In this document: one piece after another, positions 34,054 through 41,665 of the stretch
Layout: every line of letters starts with the position of its first letter
How positions within the stretch are numbered: the stretch's first letter is position 1
NCBI GenBank assembly: GCA_035649175.1
Contig: DASRKB010000084.1
Location: forward strand, 1 to 64,000
DNA length: 64,000 nt
Direction of reading: 5' to 3'
From: SCGC-AG-212-J23 sp035649175
GTDB lineage: Bacteria; Pseudomonadota; Gammaproteobacteria; Burkholderiales; SG8-39
The notes under the pieces: generated by a model
Databases searched by the model: none
The model's input: only the letters and a program-made list of their open reading frames with translations
What the model was told of the DNA's origin: nothing
Position numbers and translations under genes: made by a program

Positions 34054-34806
34054 ATGCCGAATCCCCCCTTACGGCTCGTGCTCTTGCGCCACGGCGAGTC
34101 CGACTGGAACCGCGAGAACCGCTTCACCGGCTGGACCGACGTCGACCTGTCACCCAGGGGGCTCGAGGAGGCTCGCGCGGCGGGCCGCACGCTTGCAGCG
34201 GAGGGCCACCGCTTCGACCTCGCCTTCGCGTCCGTGCTCCGGCGCGCCATCCGTACGCTGTGGATCGCGCTCGACGCGCTCGACCAGATGTGGCTGCCGG
34301 TGGAGAAGAGCTGGCGCCTAAACGAGCGTCACTACGGCGCCCTGCAGGGATTGAACAAGGCCGAGACAGCGGCGAAGTTCGGCGAGCAGCAGGTGCTCGC
34401 CTGGCGCCGAAGCTACGAGACGCCGCCGCCCGCGCTAGAGCCGTCCGACCCGCGCTATGAGGCGAGGGACCCGCGCTACGCCGGCGTGGACGTGCCGCGC
34501 ACGGAATGTCTGAAGGACACGGTGGCGCGCGTGATCCCCTATTGGGAGAGCGCCATTGCACCTGCGGTGCGCGCGGGGCGCCGCGTGCTCGTCGCCGCGC
34601 ACGGCAACTCGATGCGTGCCCTGGTCAAGCATCTCGATGGCATGTCCGACGAGGCGATCGTGAAGGAGAACATCCCGACCGGCATCCCGCTCGTGTACGA
34701 GCTCGGCGAGGATCTCAAGCCGGCGCGGCGCTATTACCTCGGCGACCCGGCGGAGGTGGAGCGTCGCATTGCGGCGGTTTCCGCCCAGGGGAAAGTGAAG
34801 ACCTGA
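34054..34806 (+). CDS. gpmA: 2,3-bisphosphoglycerate-dependent phosphoglycerate mutase
   Basis: Glycolytic interconversion of 3- and 2-phosphoglycerate. 250 residues: phosphohistidine motif LLRHGESDWNRENRFTGW (8-25), LNERHYGALQGLNKAE near 89 and the second catalytic His in AAHGNSMRALVKHLDGM near 186. No recognisable ribosome-binding site precedes the ATG; see the -10 element at 34038. Followed immediately by an EnvC-like gene. Confidence 0.96.
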   Translation: MPNPPLRLVLLRHGESDWNRENRFTGWTDVDLSPRGLEEARAAGRTLAAEGHRFDLAFASVLRRAIRTLWIALDALDQMWLPVEKSWRLNERHYGALQGLNKAETAAKFGEQQVLAWRRSYETPPPALEPSDPRYEARDPRYAGVDVPRTECLKDTVARVIPYWESAIAPAVRAGRRVLVAAHGNSMRALVKHLDGMSDEAIVKENIPTGIPLVYELGEDLKPARRYYLGDPAEVERRIAAVSAQGKVKT

Positions 34807-35933
34807 TCCGGGCGCTCCTCCTCTCGCTCGCCCTCGCCGCCGCGGCACCGGCGCAGGCCGCCGCTGAGCAGGAGAAGCTCCAGGCGCTGCGAGCCCGCAT
34901 CGAGTCGCTGCAGCGCGAGCTCGAGGACAAGGAAGCCGAGCGCCGCGAGGCGCGCGACGCCCTGCGCGAGTCGGAGCGGGCGATCTCGGAAGCCAACCGC
35001 GCGCTTGCGCGCACTCTCGCGGAGGCGCGACGGCTGCGCACGGAGGCGGCGCGCATCGCCGAGCGCCGGCGCGCCCTCGAGCGGCTCGTCGCGGAGCGCC
35101 AGTCGGCGGTCGAGCGCATGCTCGTCGCGCGCCATGCCGGCGGCGCCCCCGATGCGCTGCGTGTCGCGCTCTCGGGAAACGATCCCGCCTCGCTCGGGCG
35201 CTCGCTGCAGTACGTAGGCTACGTCTCGCAGGCCGCGGCGGAGCTCCTGGCGAGCTACCGCGCCGCGGCCCTGGCGCTCGAGCGCCTGGCGCTCGAGGCC
35301 GCCGCGCGCGAGGAGGCTTTGTCCGCCGTCGAGCAAGCCACGCGGGCCGAGCGTGAAAAGATTCACATGGAGCGCGCCGGCCGCCAGCGCGTGTTGGCGC
35401 GGGTCGCAAAGGACATCCGCAGCGACCGCCGGGAGATCGGGCTGCTGCGCGCCGACGAGGCGCGCCTCGCGAGCCTCGTGCAGCAGATCACGCGGATCGT
35501 GGAGACGGTGCCGGAGCCCGGCGGCGTCGGTGCGCCTTTTTCCACGCTGCGCGGCAGCCTGCGCCTTCCGGTGCGAGGGGAACTGACCGGACGCTTCGGC
35601 GCTCCAAAGGGGGCGGCAGGCATCGAGGCGAAGGGCGTCTTCATCCGCGCCCCGGAAGGCCGGCCGGTACGAGCCGTTGCGGGCGGGCAGGTGGTGTATG
35701 CCGAGTGGATGCGCGGGTTCGGCAACCTCCTCATCTTGGACCACGGAGAAAGCTACCTGTCGATCTACGCCAACAACGAGGCACTCCTCAAGCAGGTGGG
35801 GGACGTCGTCGGCACCGGCGAGACGATCGCCACCACCGGATCAAGCGGTGGCAGCGAGCAATCGGGTTTATACTTTGAATTACGGCACTTGGGCCGGGCC
35901 TTCGACCCCCTCCGCTGGGTCAAGCTGAAATAA
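34803..35933 (+). CDS. envC: Murein hydrolase activator EnvC (degenerate LytM domain)
   Basis: About 376 residues: signal peptide (IRALLLSLALAAAAPAQAAA), two long coiled-coil stretches (about 25-110 and 150-235) and a C-terminal M23/LytM domain with FIRAPEGRPVRAVAGGQVVY and LILDHGESYLSIYA. The zinc ligands of active LytM enzymes (HxxxD, HxH) are not all present, as in E. coli EnvC, which activates AmiA/AmiB and docks on FtsEX. No ATG, GTG or TTG precedes the signal peptide; a CTG at 34803 overlaps the gpmA stop (CTGA) exactly where ATGA is usual, so CTG initiation is the best guess. ftsEX is at 18.4 kb. Confidence 0.8.
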   Translation: MIRALLLSLALAAAAPAQAAAEQEKLQALRARIESLQRELEDKEAERREARDALRESERAISEANRALARTLAEARRLRTEAARIAERRRALERLVAERQSAVERMLVARHAGGAPDALRVALSGNDPASLGRSLQYVGYVSQAAAELLASYRAAALALERLALEAAAREEALSAVEQATRAEREKIHMERAGRQRVLARVAKDIRSDRREIGLLRADEARLASLVQQITRIVETVPEPGGVGAPFSTLRGSLRLPVRGELTGRFGAPKGAAGIEAKGVFIRAPEGRPVRAVAGGQVVYAEWMRGFGNLLILDHGESYLSIYANNEALLKQVGDVVGTGETIATTGSSGGSEQSGLYFELRHLGRAFDPLRWVKLK

Positions 35934-35961
35934 GCGGCATCCTGAACTGGCGAGCCTCCAC

Positions 35962-37353
35962 ATGCAAACCAAGGTACGCAGCATCGGACTCATGCTCGTC
36001 GGCGCGGTCGCCGGCGTGCTCATCAGCCTGAACTTCCAGGCCATCGCTGACCGCGCCGGACGCTCGCCGCTGCCGATCGAGGAGCTGCGCGCCTTTACCG
36101 AGGTTTTCGGCGCCATCAAGACGAACTACGTCGAGGCCGTCGAAGACCGCAGGCTGATCACCGAAGCGATCAACGGCATGCTTACCGGCCTGGACCCGCA
36201 CTCGGCCTACCTCGACGCCGAGGCCTTCAAGGAGCTGCAGGTCGGCACGCAGGGCCAGTTCGGCGGGCTCGGCATCGAGGTCGGCATGGAGGACGGCTTC
36301 GTCAAGGTGATCTCGCCGATAGAGGACACGCCCGCCTACCGCGCCGGCATCAGGCCAAACGACCTCATCATCAAGCTCGACGAAACGCCGGTGAAAGGCA
36401 TGACGCTGAACGACGCAGTAAAGCGCATGCGCGGCAAGCCGAACACGCAGATCACGCTCACCATTTCGCGCAAGGGCGAGAGCACGCCGATCGTGGTGAC
36501 CCTCACGCGGGCCATCATCCGCGTGCAGAGCGTGAAGTCCAAGGTGATCGAGCCGGGCTATGCCTGGGTGCGAGTGTCGCAGTTCCAGGAGCAGACCGCC
36601 GAGCACCTCGTGCGCCATCTCGACACCGTGTTCAAGCAGGGCGCGGTGAAAGGTCTGGTGCTCGACCTGAGGAACGATCCCGGGGGCCTGTTGCACGGCG
36701 CGGTCGCGATCTCCTCGGCATTCCTGCCCGCGAAATCGCTGGTGGTCTCGACCGACGGGCGCGCCGAGGATGCGCGTAAGAAGTTCTACGCCAGCCCGGA
36801 TGACTACGCCCGCCGCGGCGAGGACGTGCTGAAGAGTCTATCGCCGATGGCCAAGACGGTGCCGATGGTGGTGCTCGTGAACGGGGGCTCGGCCTCGGCC
36901 TCCGAGATCGTCGCCGGCGCGCTGCAGGATCACAAGCGCGCCAAGGTGATGGGTACCCAGACCTTCGGCAAGGGCTCGGTGCAGACCATCATGCCGCTCG
37001 GGAACAACACCGCCATCAAGCTCACGACGGCACGTTACTACACGCCCGGCGGGCGCTCGATCCAGGCGCTGGGCATCACGCCCGACATCATCGTCGAGGA
37101 CCCGAGCGACACCGCCACGCGCGTGCGCGAAGCGGATCTGCAGCGTCATCTGGAGAACGGCAACGCGGCCGCAAAGGAGGAGAAGAAGGACGCCGTGGTG
37201 CAGCGCCCGAAGCCCGCCGCAACTCCGCCGGCGGACCAGAAGCCGGTCGAGCTCGGCTCGAATGAAGACTTCCAGCTCCAGCAGGCGCTTGCCTTCCTCA
37301 AGGGTCAGCCGGTGCGGAAGGAAGCACCGCTCGCGCAGACAAAAACGAATTAA
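35962..37353 (+). CDS. S41 family C-terminal processing peptidase
   Basis: 463 residues: N-terminal signal anchor (about 8-27), a PDZ domain (about 85-165; GGLGIEVGMEDG, RAGIRPNDLIIKLD) and the S41 core with the catalytic Ser in NGGSASASEIVAGAL (about 310) and Lys in TFGKGSVQ (about 335). Periplasmic Tsp/CtpA-type protease. The C-terminal ~80 residues are charged and Pro/Lys-rich. The gpmA-envC-ctp order is conserved in proteobacteria. Stop overlaps the probable moeB start. Confidence 0.93.
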   Translation: MQTKVRSIGLMLVGAVAGVLISLNFQAIADRAGRSPLPIEELRAFTEVFGAIKTNYVEAVEDRRLITEAINGMLTGLDPHSAYLDAEAFKELQVGTQGQFGGLGIEVGMEDGFVKVISPIEDTPAYRAGIRPNDLIIKLDETPVKGMTLNDAVKRMRGKPNTQITLTISRKGESTPIVVTLTRAIIRVQSVKSKVIEPGYAWVRVSQFQEQTAEHLVRHLDTVFKQGAVKGLVLDLRNDPGGLLHGAVAISSAFLPAKSLVVSTDGRAEDARKKFYASPDDYARRGEDVLKSLSPMAKTVPMVVLVNGGSASASEIVAGALQDHKRAKVMGTQTFGKGSVQTIMPLGNNTAIKLTTARYYTPGGRSIQALGITPDIIVEDPSDTATRVREADLQRHLENGNAAAKEEKKDAVVQRPKPAATPPADQKPVELGSNEDFQLQQALAFLKGQPVRKEAPLAQTKTN

Positions 37354-38140
37354 CGACGAGCAGCTTCTTCGCTATAGCCGGCACATCCTGCTTCCCGAGA
37401 TCGGGATCGAAGGACAGGAGAGGCTGCGTGCGGCAGCCGCGCTGATCGTCGGCGCGGGAGGTCTGGGGTGCCCCGCGGCGCTGTATCTCGCGGCAGCCGG
37501 GATCGGACGGCTCACCATCGCCGACGCGGATAGGGTCGACCTCACCAATCTGCAGCGGCAGGTCCTTTACCGGACCGACTCGGTCGGAAAGCCGAAGGTC
37601 GAGGCGGCCCGCTGCGCGCTGGGCGGCATCAATCCCGACGTGGAAGTCATCGCGCTGGAGAAGCGCATCGAGGATTTCTCGCCGCTCGCCCTTAAAGCCG
37701 ACGTGGTGCTCGACTGCACCGACAACTTCGCCACGCGCAAGGCGATCAACCGCGCCTGCGTACAGGCGCGCCGGCCGCTCGTTTCCGGTGCGGCGATCCG
37801 CTTCGACGCGCAGCTCATGGTGTTCGACCTCCGGGAAGGCGCCGCGCCTTGCTACGCCTGCCTGTTTCCGGAGCAAGGCGAGGTCGAGGAAGTGCAGTGC
37901 TCGCAAATGGGCGTGTTTGCACCGCTTACCGGCGTGATCGGCGCCCTGCAGGCGATGGAGGCGATCAAGCTCCTCGCCGGCGTCGGCGAGTCGTTGAGCG
38001 GCAAGCTGGTGGTGCTCGACGCGAAGACCGCCGAATGGCGCTCGGTGAAGATCGCGAAGGATCCGGCTTGCGCGGTCTGCGGCGCTAGCTCAGCAGGTAC
38101 TGGCGCTGGGCCGAGAAGCTCTCCGCGGGCTTGCGGTTGA
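37349..38140 (+). CDS. moeB: Molybdopterin-synthase adenylyltransferase MoeB / ThiF-HesA family
   Basis: E1-like enzyme adenylating the C terminus of a ubiquitin-fold sulfur carrier (MoaD or ThiS). NDEQLLRYSRHILLPEIG is the typical N terminus; ATP motif GAGGLGCPAALYLAAAG near 33-49; DLTNLQRQVLY near 60; DCTDNFATR near 124. One zinc CxxC pair is CYAC, the second CAVC near the C terminus. The codon just before NDEQ is ATT, overlapping the ctp TAA; ATG 37262 is the nearest ATG and would add 29 unrelated residues. About 17 residues after CAVC run antisense over slmA. MoeB versus ThiF cannot be separated. Confidence 0.85.
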   Translation: MNDEQLLRYSRHILLPEIGIEGQERLRAAAALIVGAGGLGCPAALYLAAAGIGRLTIADADRVDLTNLQRQVLYRTDSVGKPKVEAARCALGGINPDVEVIALEKRIEDFSPLALKADVVLDCTDNFATRKAINRACVQARRPLVSGAAIRFDAQLMVFDLREGAAPCYACLFPEQGEVEEVQCSQMGVFAPLTGVIGALQAMEAIKLLAGVGESLSGKLVVLDAKTAEWRSVKIAKDPACAVCGASSAGTGAGPRSSPRACG

Positions 38141-38639
38141 ATCCGCTCTTCGCGTACTGGTGCAGGCAGCCGATAGCGTAGCGCAGCAGCGCCGAGGCGT
38201 GGCCGGCGGCATCGCCGTCGGAAGCGGTGCGCAGCGACTGCTTGAGCGTTGCCTCGAAGCGGTCGAAGAACTGGTTCATGCGCGCCTGCAGCCGCTCATG
38301 CTCGCCGACCAGCGCGTCGCCGGTCATGACCCGCACCATCCCGGGGTTCTTCTCCGAGAACGCGAGCAGCATCTCGAGGAGCTTCTCCGCCTGGCGGCGC
38401 CCGTCGGCCTCGTCGTGGGTGATGCGGTTCGCCAGCGTGAACACCGAGCTCTCGATGAACTCGATCAGGCCCTCGTACATCTGCGCCTTGGAGGCGAAAT
38501 GCCGGTAGAGCGCCGCCTCGGATACGCCGAGTTTTGCGGCGAGGGCGGCGGTAGTGATGCGCTCCCAGCGCGGCGCCTCCAGCATCTGCGCAAGAGCCTT
38601 GAGGATCTCGAGCTTGCGTTCGCCTTTCGGGCGCGGCAT
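38085..38639 (-). CDS. slmA: Nucleoid occlusion factor SlmA (TetR family)
   Basis: 184-residue TetR-type DNA-binding protein. The helix-turn-helix ERITTAALAAKLGVSEAALYRHF (core ITTAALAAKLGVSEAALYR) and the following SKAQMYEGLIEFIES match SlmA, which binds sites across the chromosome and blocks FtsZ rings over the nucleoid. NPGMVRVMTGDALVGEHERLQ corresponds to the NPGLTR...ALMFEQDRLQ segment of E. coli SlmA. Position between a HAD hydrolase gene and argB is the typical betaproteobacterial one. Confidence 0.88.
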   Translation of the reverse strand: MPRPKGERKLEILKALAQMLEAPRWERITTAALAAKLGVSEAALYRHFASKAQMYEGLIEFIESSVFTLANRITHDEADGRRQAEKLLEMLLAFSEKNPGMVRVMTGDALVGEHERLQARMNQFFDRFEATLKQSLRTASDGDAAGHASALLRYAIGCLHQYAKSGFNRKPAESFSAQRQYLLS

Positions 38640-38650
38640 GGGAAGTAAGT

Positions 38651-39319
38651 CTAAGCTTCCCGATAGCGGAAGGCCAGACGAGGCAGATCGATGATCGAGG
38701 CGAGCCGCAGGTCGACATAAGGCACCCGCCGGCGCGCGGCGCTCACCCACACGGTGCCCATGCCGAGCCGGTTCGCCGCGCGCAGGTTCTCCAGCATGTC
38801 GTCGATGAATACGCACCGCTGCGGGTCGAGGTCGTGGTTACGCAGCAGCATGTGAAAGCCGTGGAGCGCGGGCTTCCCTCGATAGCCCGTGTCCTCGATG
38901 GTGTAGACCGCCTCGAAGAAGCGCCGCACGCGCAATGCGCGCAGGACGTCCTCGACGTAGGCGCGCGGGGCGTTGGAGAACACGAGCTTCCGACCCGCGA
39001 GGCGCGAGAGCGCATGCTTCAGGGCGTTCTCGCGCACCAGCATGTCGGCGAGCTCCGGGAAGACGTGCGTCTCGGCGAGGAAGCGGCGTGGATCCTCGCC
39101 ATGGTGCCGCATCAGGCCGCGCAGCGTGGTGCCGTAGCGCTGCCAGAACCCGCGGCGCATCGCGTCGGCGCCGGCGTCGTCGACACCGTAGTAGCGCCTT
39201 AGATAGGCGTTGATCTGCTCGTGCATGGACGGGAATATCCGCGCGCGGGCGTCGTGCAGCGTGTTGTCCAGATCGAATATCCAGACACGCCGCGAAGGCG
39301 GTACGGCGGCGATTCTCAA
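38651..39319 (-). CDS. HAD family hydrolase, pyrimidine 5'-nucleotidase type
   Basis: 222 residues. HAD motif I FDLDNTLHD (about 14-22), motif II FSNAPRAY near 105, motif III Lys in GYRGKPA near 138 and motif IV FIDDMLENL near 161. The cap domain and the DNTLH variant match the pyrimidine 5'-nucleotidase (SDT1-like) subgroup. Likely dephosphorylates UMP/CMP, but in vitro promiscuity of HADs is wide. Lies between argB and slmA, 3 bases after argB. Confidence 0.85.
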   Translation of the reverse strand: MRIAAVPPSRRVWIFDLDNTLHDARARIFPSMHEQINAYLRRYYGVDDAGADAMRRGFWQRYGTTLRGLMRHHGEDPRRFLAETHVFPELADMLVRENALKHALSRLAGRKLVFSNAPRAYVEDVLRALRVRRFFEAVYTIEDTGYRGKPALHGFHMLLRNHDLDPQRCVFIDDMLENLRAANRLGMGTVWVSAARRRVPYVDLRLASIIDLPRLAFRYREA

Positions 39320-39322
39320 GAT

Positions 39323-40204
39323 CTACTTGCTGCGGATGAGCGTCCCGACGCCCTGGTCGGTCAGCACTTCCAAAAGGAGCGCGTGCGGCACGCGGCCATC
39401 GATGATGTGCACGCTCTTCACGCCATTGCGCGCCGCGTCGAGCGCCGAGCCGATCTTCGGTAGCATGCCGCCGGAGATCACGCCCTTCTCGACGAGCTGG
39501 TCGATCTTCCGCGGGGTGAGCCCGGTGAGGAGCTTTCCGTCCTTGTCGAGCACGCCGGGCGTGTTGGTGAGCACCACGAGCTTCTCGGCCGCGAGGACCT
39601 CGGCGAGCTTCCCGGCCACGAGGTCCGCGTTGATGTTGTACGTGGTGCCGTCCGCGCCCGTGCCGATAGGCGCGACCACCGGTATGAAACCGCCAGCCTC
39701 CAGGGCCTTGATGACGGACGGATCCATCGTGTCGATCTCGCCGACCTGTCCGAGGTCGGCCTGCTGGGCGGGGAGCTGCATCTTGCGCGCGCGGATGAAC
39801 GCACCGTCCTGTCCGGTGAGCCCGACCGCCTTGCCGCCCGCCTGGTTGATGAGCTCAACGACCTCCTTGTTGACCGTCCCGCCCAGCACCATCTCGACGA
39901 TGTCCATCGTCTCCGGGTCGGTGACGCGCATGCCTTGGACGAACTCGCCCTTCTTGCCCAGGCGCGCGAGCAGCTGCTCGATCTGCGGTCCGCCGCCGTG
40001 CACCACCACCGGGTTCATGCCCACAAGCTTGAGCAGCACCACGTCGTGCGCGAAGCCGGCCTTGAGGACCTCGTCGGTCATGGCGTTGCCGCCGAACTTG
40101 ACGACGATGGTCCGCCCGTGGAACCGCTGAATGTAAGGCAGCGCCTCGGCGAGGATGCGCGCCTTCTCGGCGGCTTCCGGGCGGTGGAGGTGGGGGGCGT
40201 TCAT
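39323..40204 (-). CDS. argB: Acetylglutamate kinase
   Basis: Second step of arginine synthesis, phosphorylating N-acetylglutamate. 293 residues: VVKFGGNAM (about 34-42), VHGGGPQIEQLL near 67, the conserved EMVLGGTVNKEVV near 105, ADLVAGKLAEVL near 197 and GGMLPKIGSALDA near 243. Start ATG 40204 gives the family length; the frame extends upstream over hsp20. An N-terminal helix (residues 1-25) of the arginine-sensitive hexameric type is present, so feedback inhibition is likely. Confidence 0.95.
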   Translation of the reverse strand: MNAPHLHRPEAAEKARILAEALPYIQRFHGRTIVVKFGGNAMTDEVLKAGFAHDVVLLKLVGMNPVVVHGGGPQIEQLLARLGKKGEFVQGMRVTDPETMDIVEMVLGGTVNKEVVELINQAGGKAVGLTGQDGAFIRARKMQLPAQQADLGQVGEIDTMDPSVIKALEAGGFIPVVAPIGTGADGTTYNINADLVAGKLAEVLAAEKLVVLTNTPGVLDKDGKLLTGLTPRKIDQLVEKGVISGGMLPKIGSALDAARNGVKSVHIIDGRVPHALLLEVLTDQGVGTLIRSK

Positions 40205-40232
40205 GGGCGCCCCCCGGATTCTACTGGCTAAC

Positions 40233-40664
40233 TTACTGGATGGAGATCTGCTTGCGCGAGGCCGCAGCCTTCTTCGGCAGCGTGAGCTCGAGCACGCCGT
40301 CGCGGTACTTCGCTTCGGCTTTCGCTTCGTCCACTTCCTGCGGCAGCGTGAAGCTGCGCGTCGCCTTGCCGAACACGCGCTCGGTGTGGAGCACGCGCTC
40401 GTCCTGCGACACCTCCTTCTCGCGCTTGACCTCCGCCGCCAATGTAACCTGCGCGCCGTCGATGGTGACCTGGATGTCGTCCTTCTTGACGCCGGGGATC
40501 TCGGCGGTGACAACGTAGGCGCCGTTCTTCTCGGCGACGTCCACCTTCAGGCGCGGGGCGACCGCTTCGCCGCGGCCTTCATAGGCTACCGGGCGCACGA
40601 AGAAGCCCTTGAAGAGGTCGTCGACCAGCTCGTTGAATGGGTCGAACCGGGTGATCTGTGCCAT
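40233..40664 (-). CDS. Hsp20/alpha-crystallin small heat-shock protein
   Basis: 143 residues with a central alpha-crystallin domain: LKVDVAEKNGAYVVTAEIPGVKKDDIQVTIDG (core VTAEIPGVKKDDIQV, about 52-66), the LPQEVDEAKAEAKYRDGVLELTLPK segment (core AKYRDGVLELTLPK, about 116-129) with the conserved A-x-x-x-n-GVL motif. ATP-independent holdase. Strong ribosome-binding site AGGAAAGGAGA. A sigma-32-type promoter lies upstream (40698-40726). Confidence 0.93.
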   Translation of the reverse strand: MAQITRFDPFNELVDDLFKGFFVRPVAYEGRGEAVAPRLKVDVAEKNGAYVVTAEIPGVKKDDIQVTIDGAQVTLAAEVKREKEVSQDERVLHTERVFGKATRSFTLPQEVDEAKAEAKYRDGVLELTLPKKAAASRKQISIQ

Positions 40665-40697
40665 GGTGCTGTCTCCTTTCCTGAGGCTGTACCCCGG

Positions 40698-40726
40698 AAG
40701 TAGGGCCGGCCCCCGCCGGTTTCAAG
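40698..40726 (-). promoter_or_regulatory. Heat-shock (sigma-32) promoter of hsp20
   Basis: Read on the minus strand: CTTGAAA (40726-40720), a 14-base spacer and CCCTACTT (40705-40698). The E. coli sigma-32 consensus is CTTGAAA, 11-16 bases, CCCCATnT; the -35 is perfect and the -10 close. It lies 34 bases before the start codon. Confidence 0.75.
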
Positions 40727-40812
40727 CCCCCTGAAACGCCCCCACTCGCACGCTGCCCGAGCTGCGGCAGCCAGGATTTTCGTTCGAAAGCCCCCGTAGA
40801 ATCCCCCGCATC

Positions 40813-41364
40813 ATGGAGGATTTCCGGCGCCGGGTGGAAGCCGAGCGCGGCTATCTGCTGCGCTACGCCGCGCTGCAATTGCGCGACCGGCACGCCGCGG
40901 AGGATGCGGTGCAGGAGACCTTGCTCGCGGCGCTGACCGGCGAGTCGGGCTTCGCCGGCCGCTCGAACCTGCGCACCTGGCTCACCGGAATCCTCAAGCA
41001 CAAAATCATCGACGCCATCCGCCGCGCGAGCCGCGACGGCGCCGCGGCGGCCGGGGAGGAGGACGCCAATCTCGACGAGGTGGTGTTCAACCCGCGCGGT
41101 CATTGGGCAACGGCGCAGCCGGCCTGGCCGGACCCGGACGCCTCGCTAGAGCAGGCGCAGTTCTTCGCGGTCCTCGAGGAATGCCTCGCGCGCCTTCCGG
41201 CGAAGACCGCGCAGGCTTTCATGATGCGCGAGCATCTCGGCCTCGAGACGGCGGACATCTGTAAGGAACTGGGCGTCACGCCGACCCACTGCTGGGTACT
41301 ACTTTACCGCGCGCGCATGTCGCTGCGGGAGTGCCTGCAAGCCAACTGGTTCGGCGCACGATGA
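40813..41364 (+). CDS. ECF RNA polymerase sigma factor
   Basis: 183 residues with region 2 (LLRYAALQLRDRHAAEDAVQET, core QLRDRHAAEDAVQETLLAAL; then LRTWLTGILKHKIIDAIRR) and region 4 (LPAKTAQAFMMREHLGLETADICKELGVT, core AFMMREHLGLETADICKEL). Its stop overlaps the ATG of a small zinc-finger protein (ATGA), the usual layout for an ECF sigma with its anti-sigma. The region between the domains (EEDANLDEVVFNPRGHW) is characteristic of a betaproteobacterial ECF subgroup with mini anti-sigma factors. Signal and regulon unknown. It diverges from hsp20. Confidence 0.88.
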   Translation: MEDFRRRVEAERGYLLRYAALQLRDRHAAEDAVQETLLAALTGESGFAGRSNLRTWLTGILKHKIIDAIRRASRDGAAAAGEEDANLDEVVFNPRGHWATAQPAWPDPDASLEQAQFFAVLEECLARLPAKTAQAFMMREHLGLETADICKELGVTPTHCWVLLYRARMSLRECLQANWFGAR

Positions 41365-41534
41365 TGCTTTCCTGCAAGGAAGTGACGCGGCTCGTATCCC
41401 AGGGACTCGATCGGCCCCTTTCGCCCGGCGAGCGCTTGCGCGTCCGTCTGCATTTCCTCATCTGCCGCGGCTGCGCGCGATTCGAGCGCCAGATGGCGTT
41501 CCTTCGCTTGGCCGTGAGGCGGCTTGGCGCCTGA
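41361..41534 (+). CDS. Zinc-finger (zf-HC2) mini anti-sigma factor
   Basis: 57 residues: CKEVTRLVSQGLDRPLSPGE followed by HFLICRGCARFERQ, giving the H-x3-C-x2-C zinc motif of anti-sigma ZAS/zf-HC2 domains. There is no membrane helix or sensor domain, so this is a soluble inhibitor of the sigma factor encoded just upstream (ATGA overlap). Zinc thiols could sense oxidation, but that is inference. Confidence 0.8.
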   Translation: MMLSCKEVTRLVSQGLDRPLSPGERLRVRLHFLICRGCARFERQMAFLRLAVRRLGA

Positions 41535-41539
41535 GAACT

Positions 41540-41563
41540 GCGCGCGCTGCGGCGCGCCCTTTT
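41540..41563 (+). terminator. Possible rho-independent terminator after the ECF operon
   Basis: GCGCGC (41540-41545) can pair with GCGCGC (41552-41557) across a 6-base loop, followed by CC and four T. The T tract is short and the region is GC-rich, so this is tentative. It would separate the ECF genes from the convergent hslVU. The rest of the 131-base spacer to 41665 shows nothing else. Confidence 0.35.
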
Positions 41564-41665
41564 GCTGCGGAAGGGACGCCGGGCGCTGCTGGTGTGCCGG
41601 GCTTGCCCCGATCGAGCCAGTCCCGGGCCGTGCCTGTCTCTGCCGGGCCTGCCTCGAAGCCGAGG

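Noticed and set aside
41571..41665. A small RNA or gene in the spacer between the anti-sigma gene and hslU
   Set aside because: No promoter, stable structure or protein-like frame was found beyond the possible terminator.
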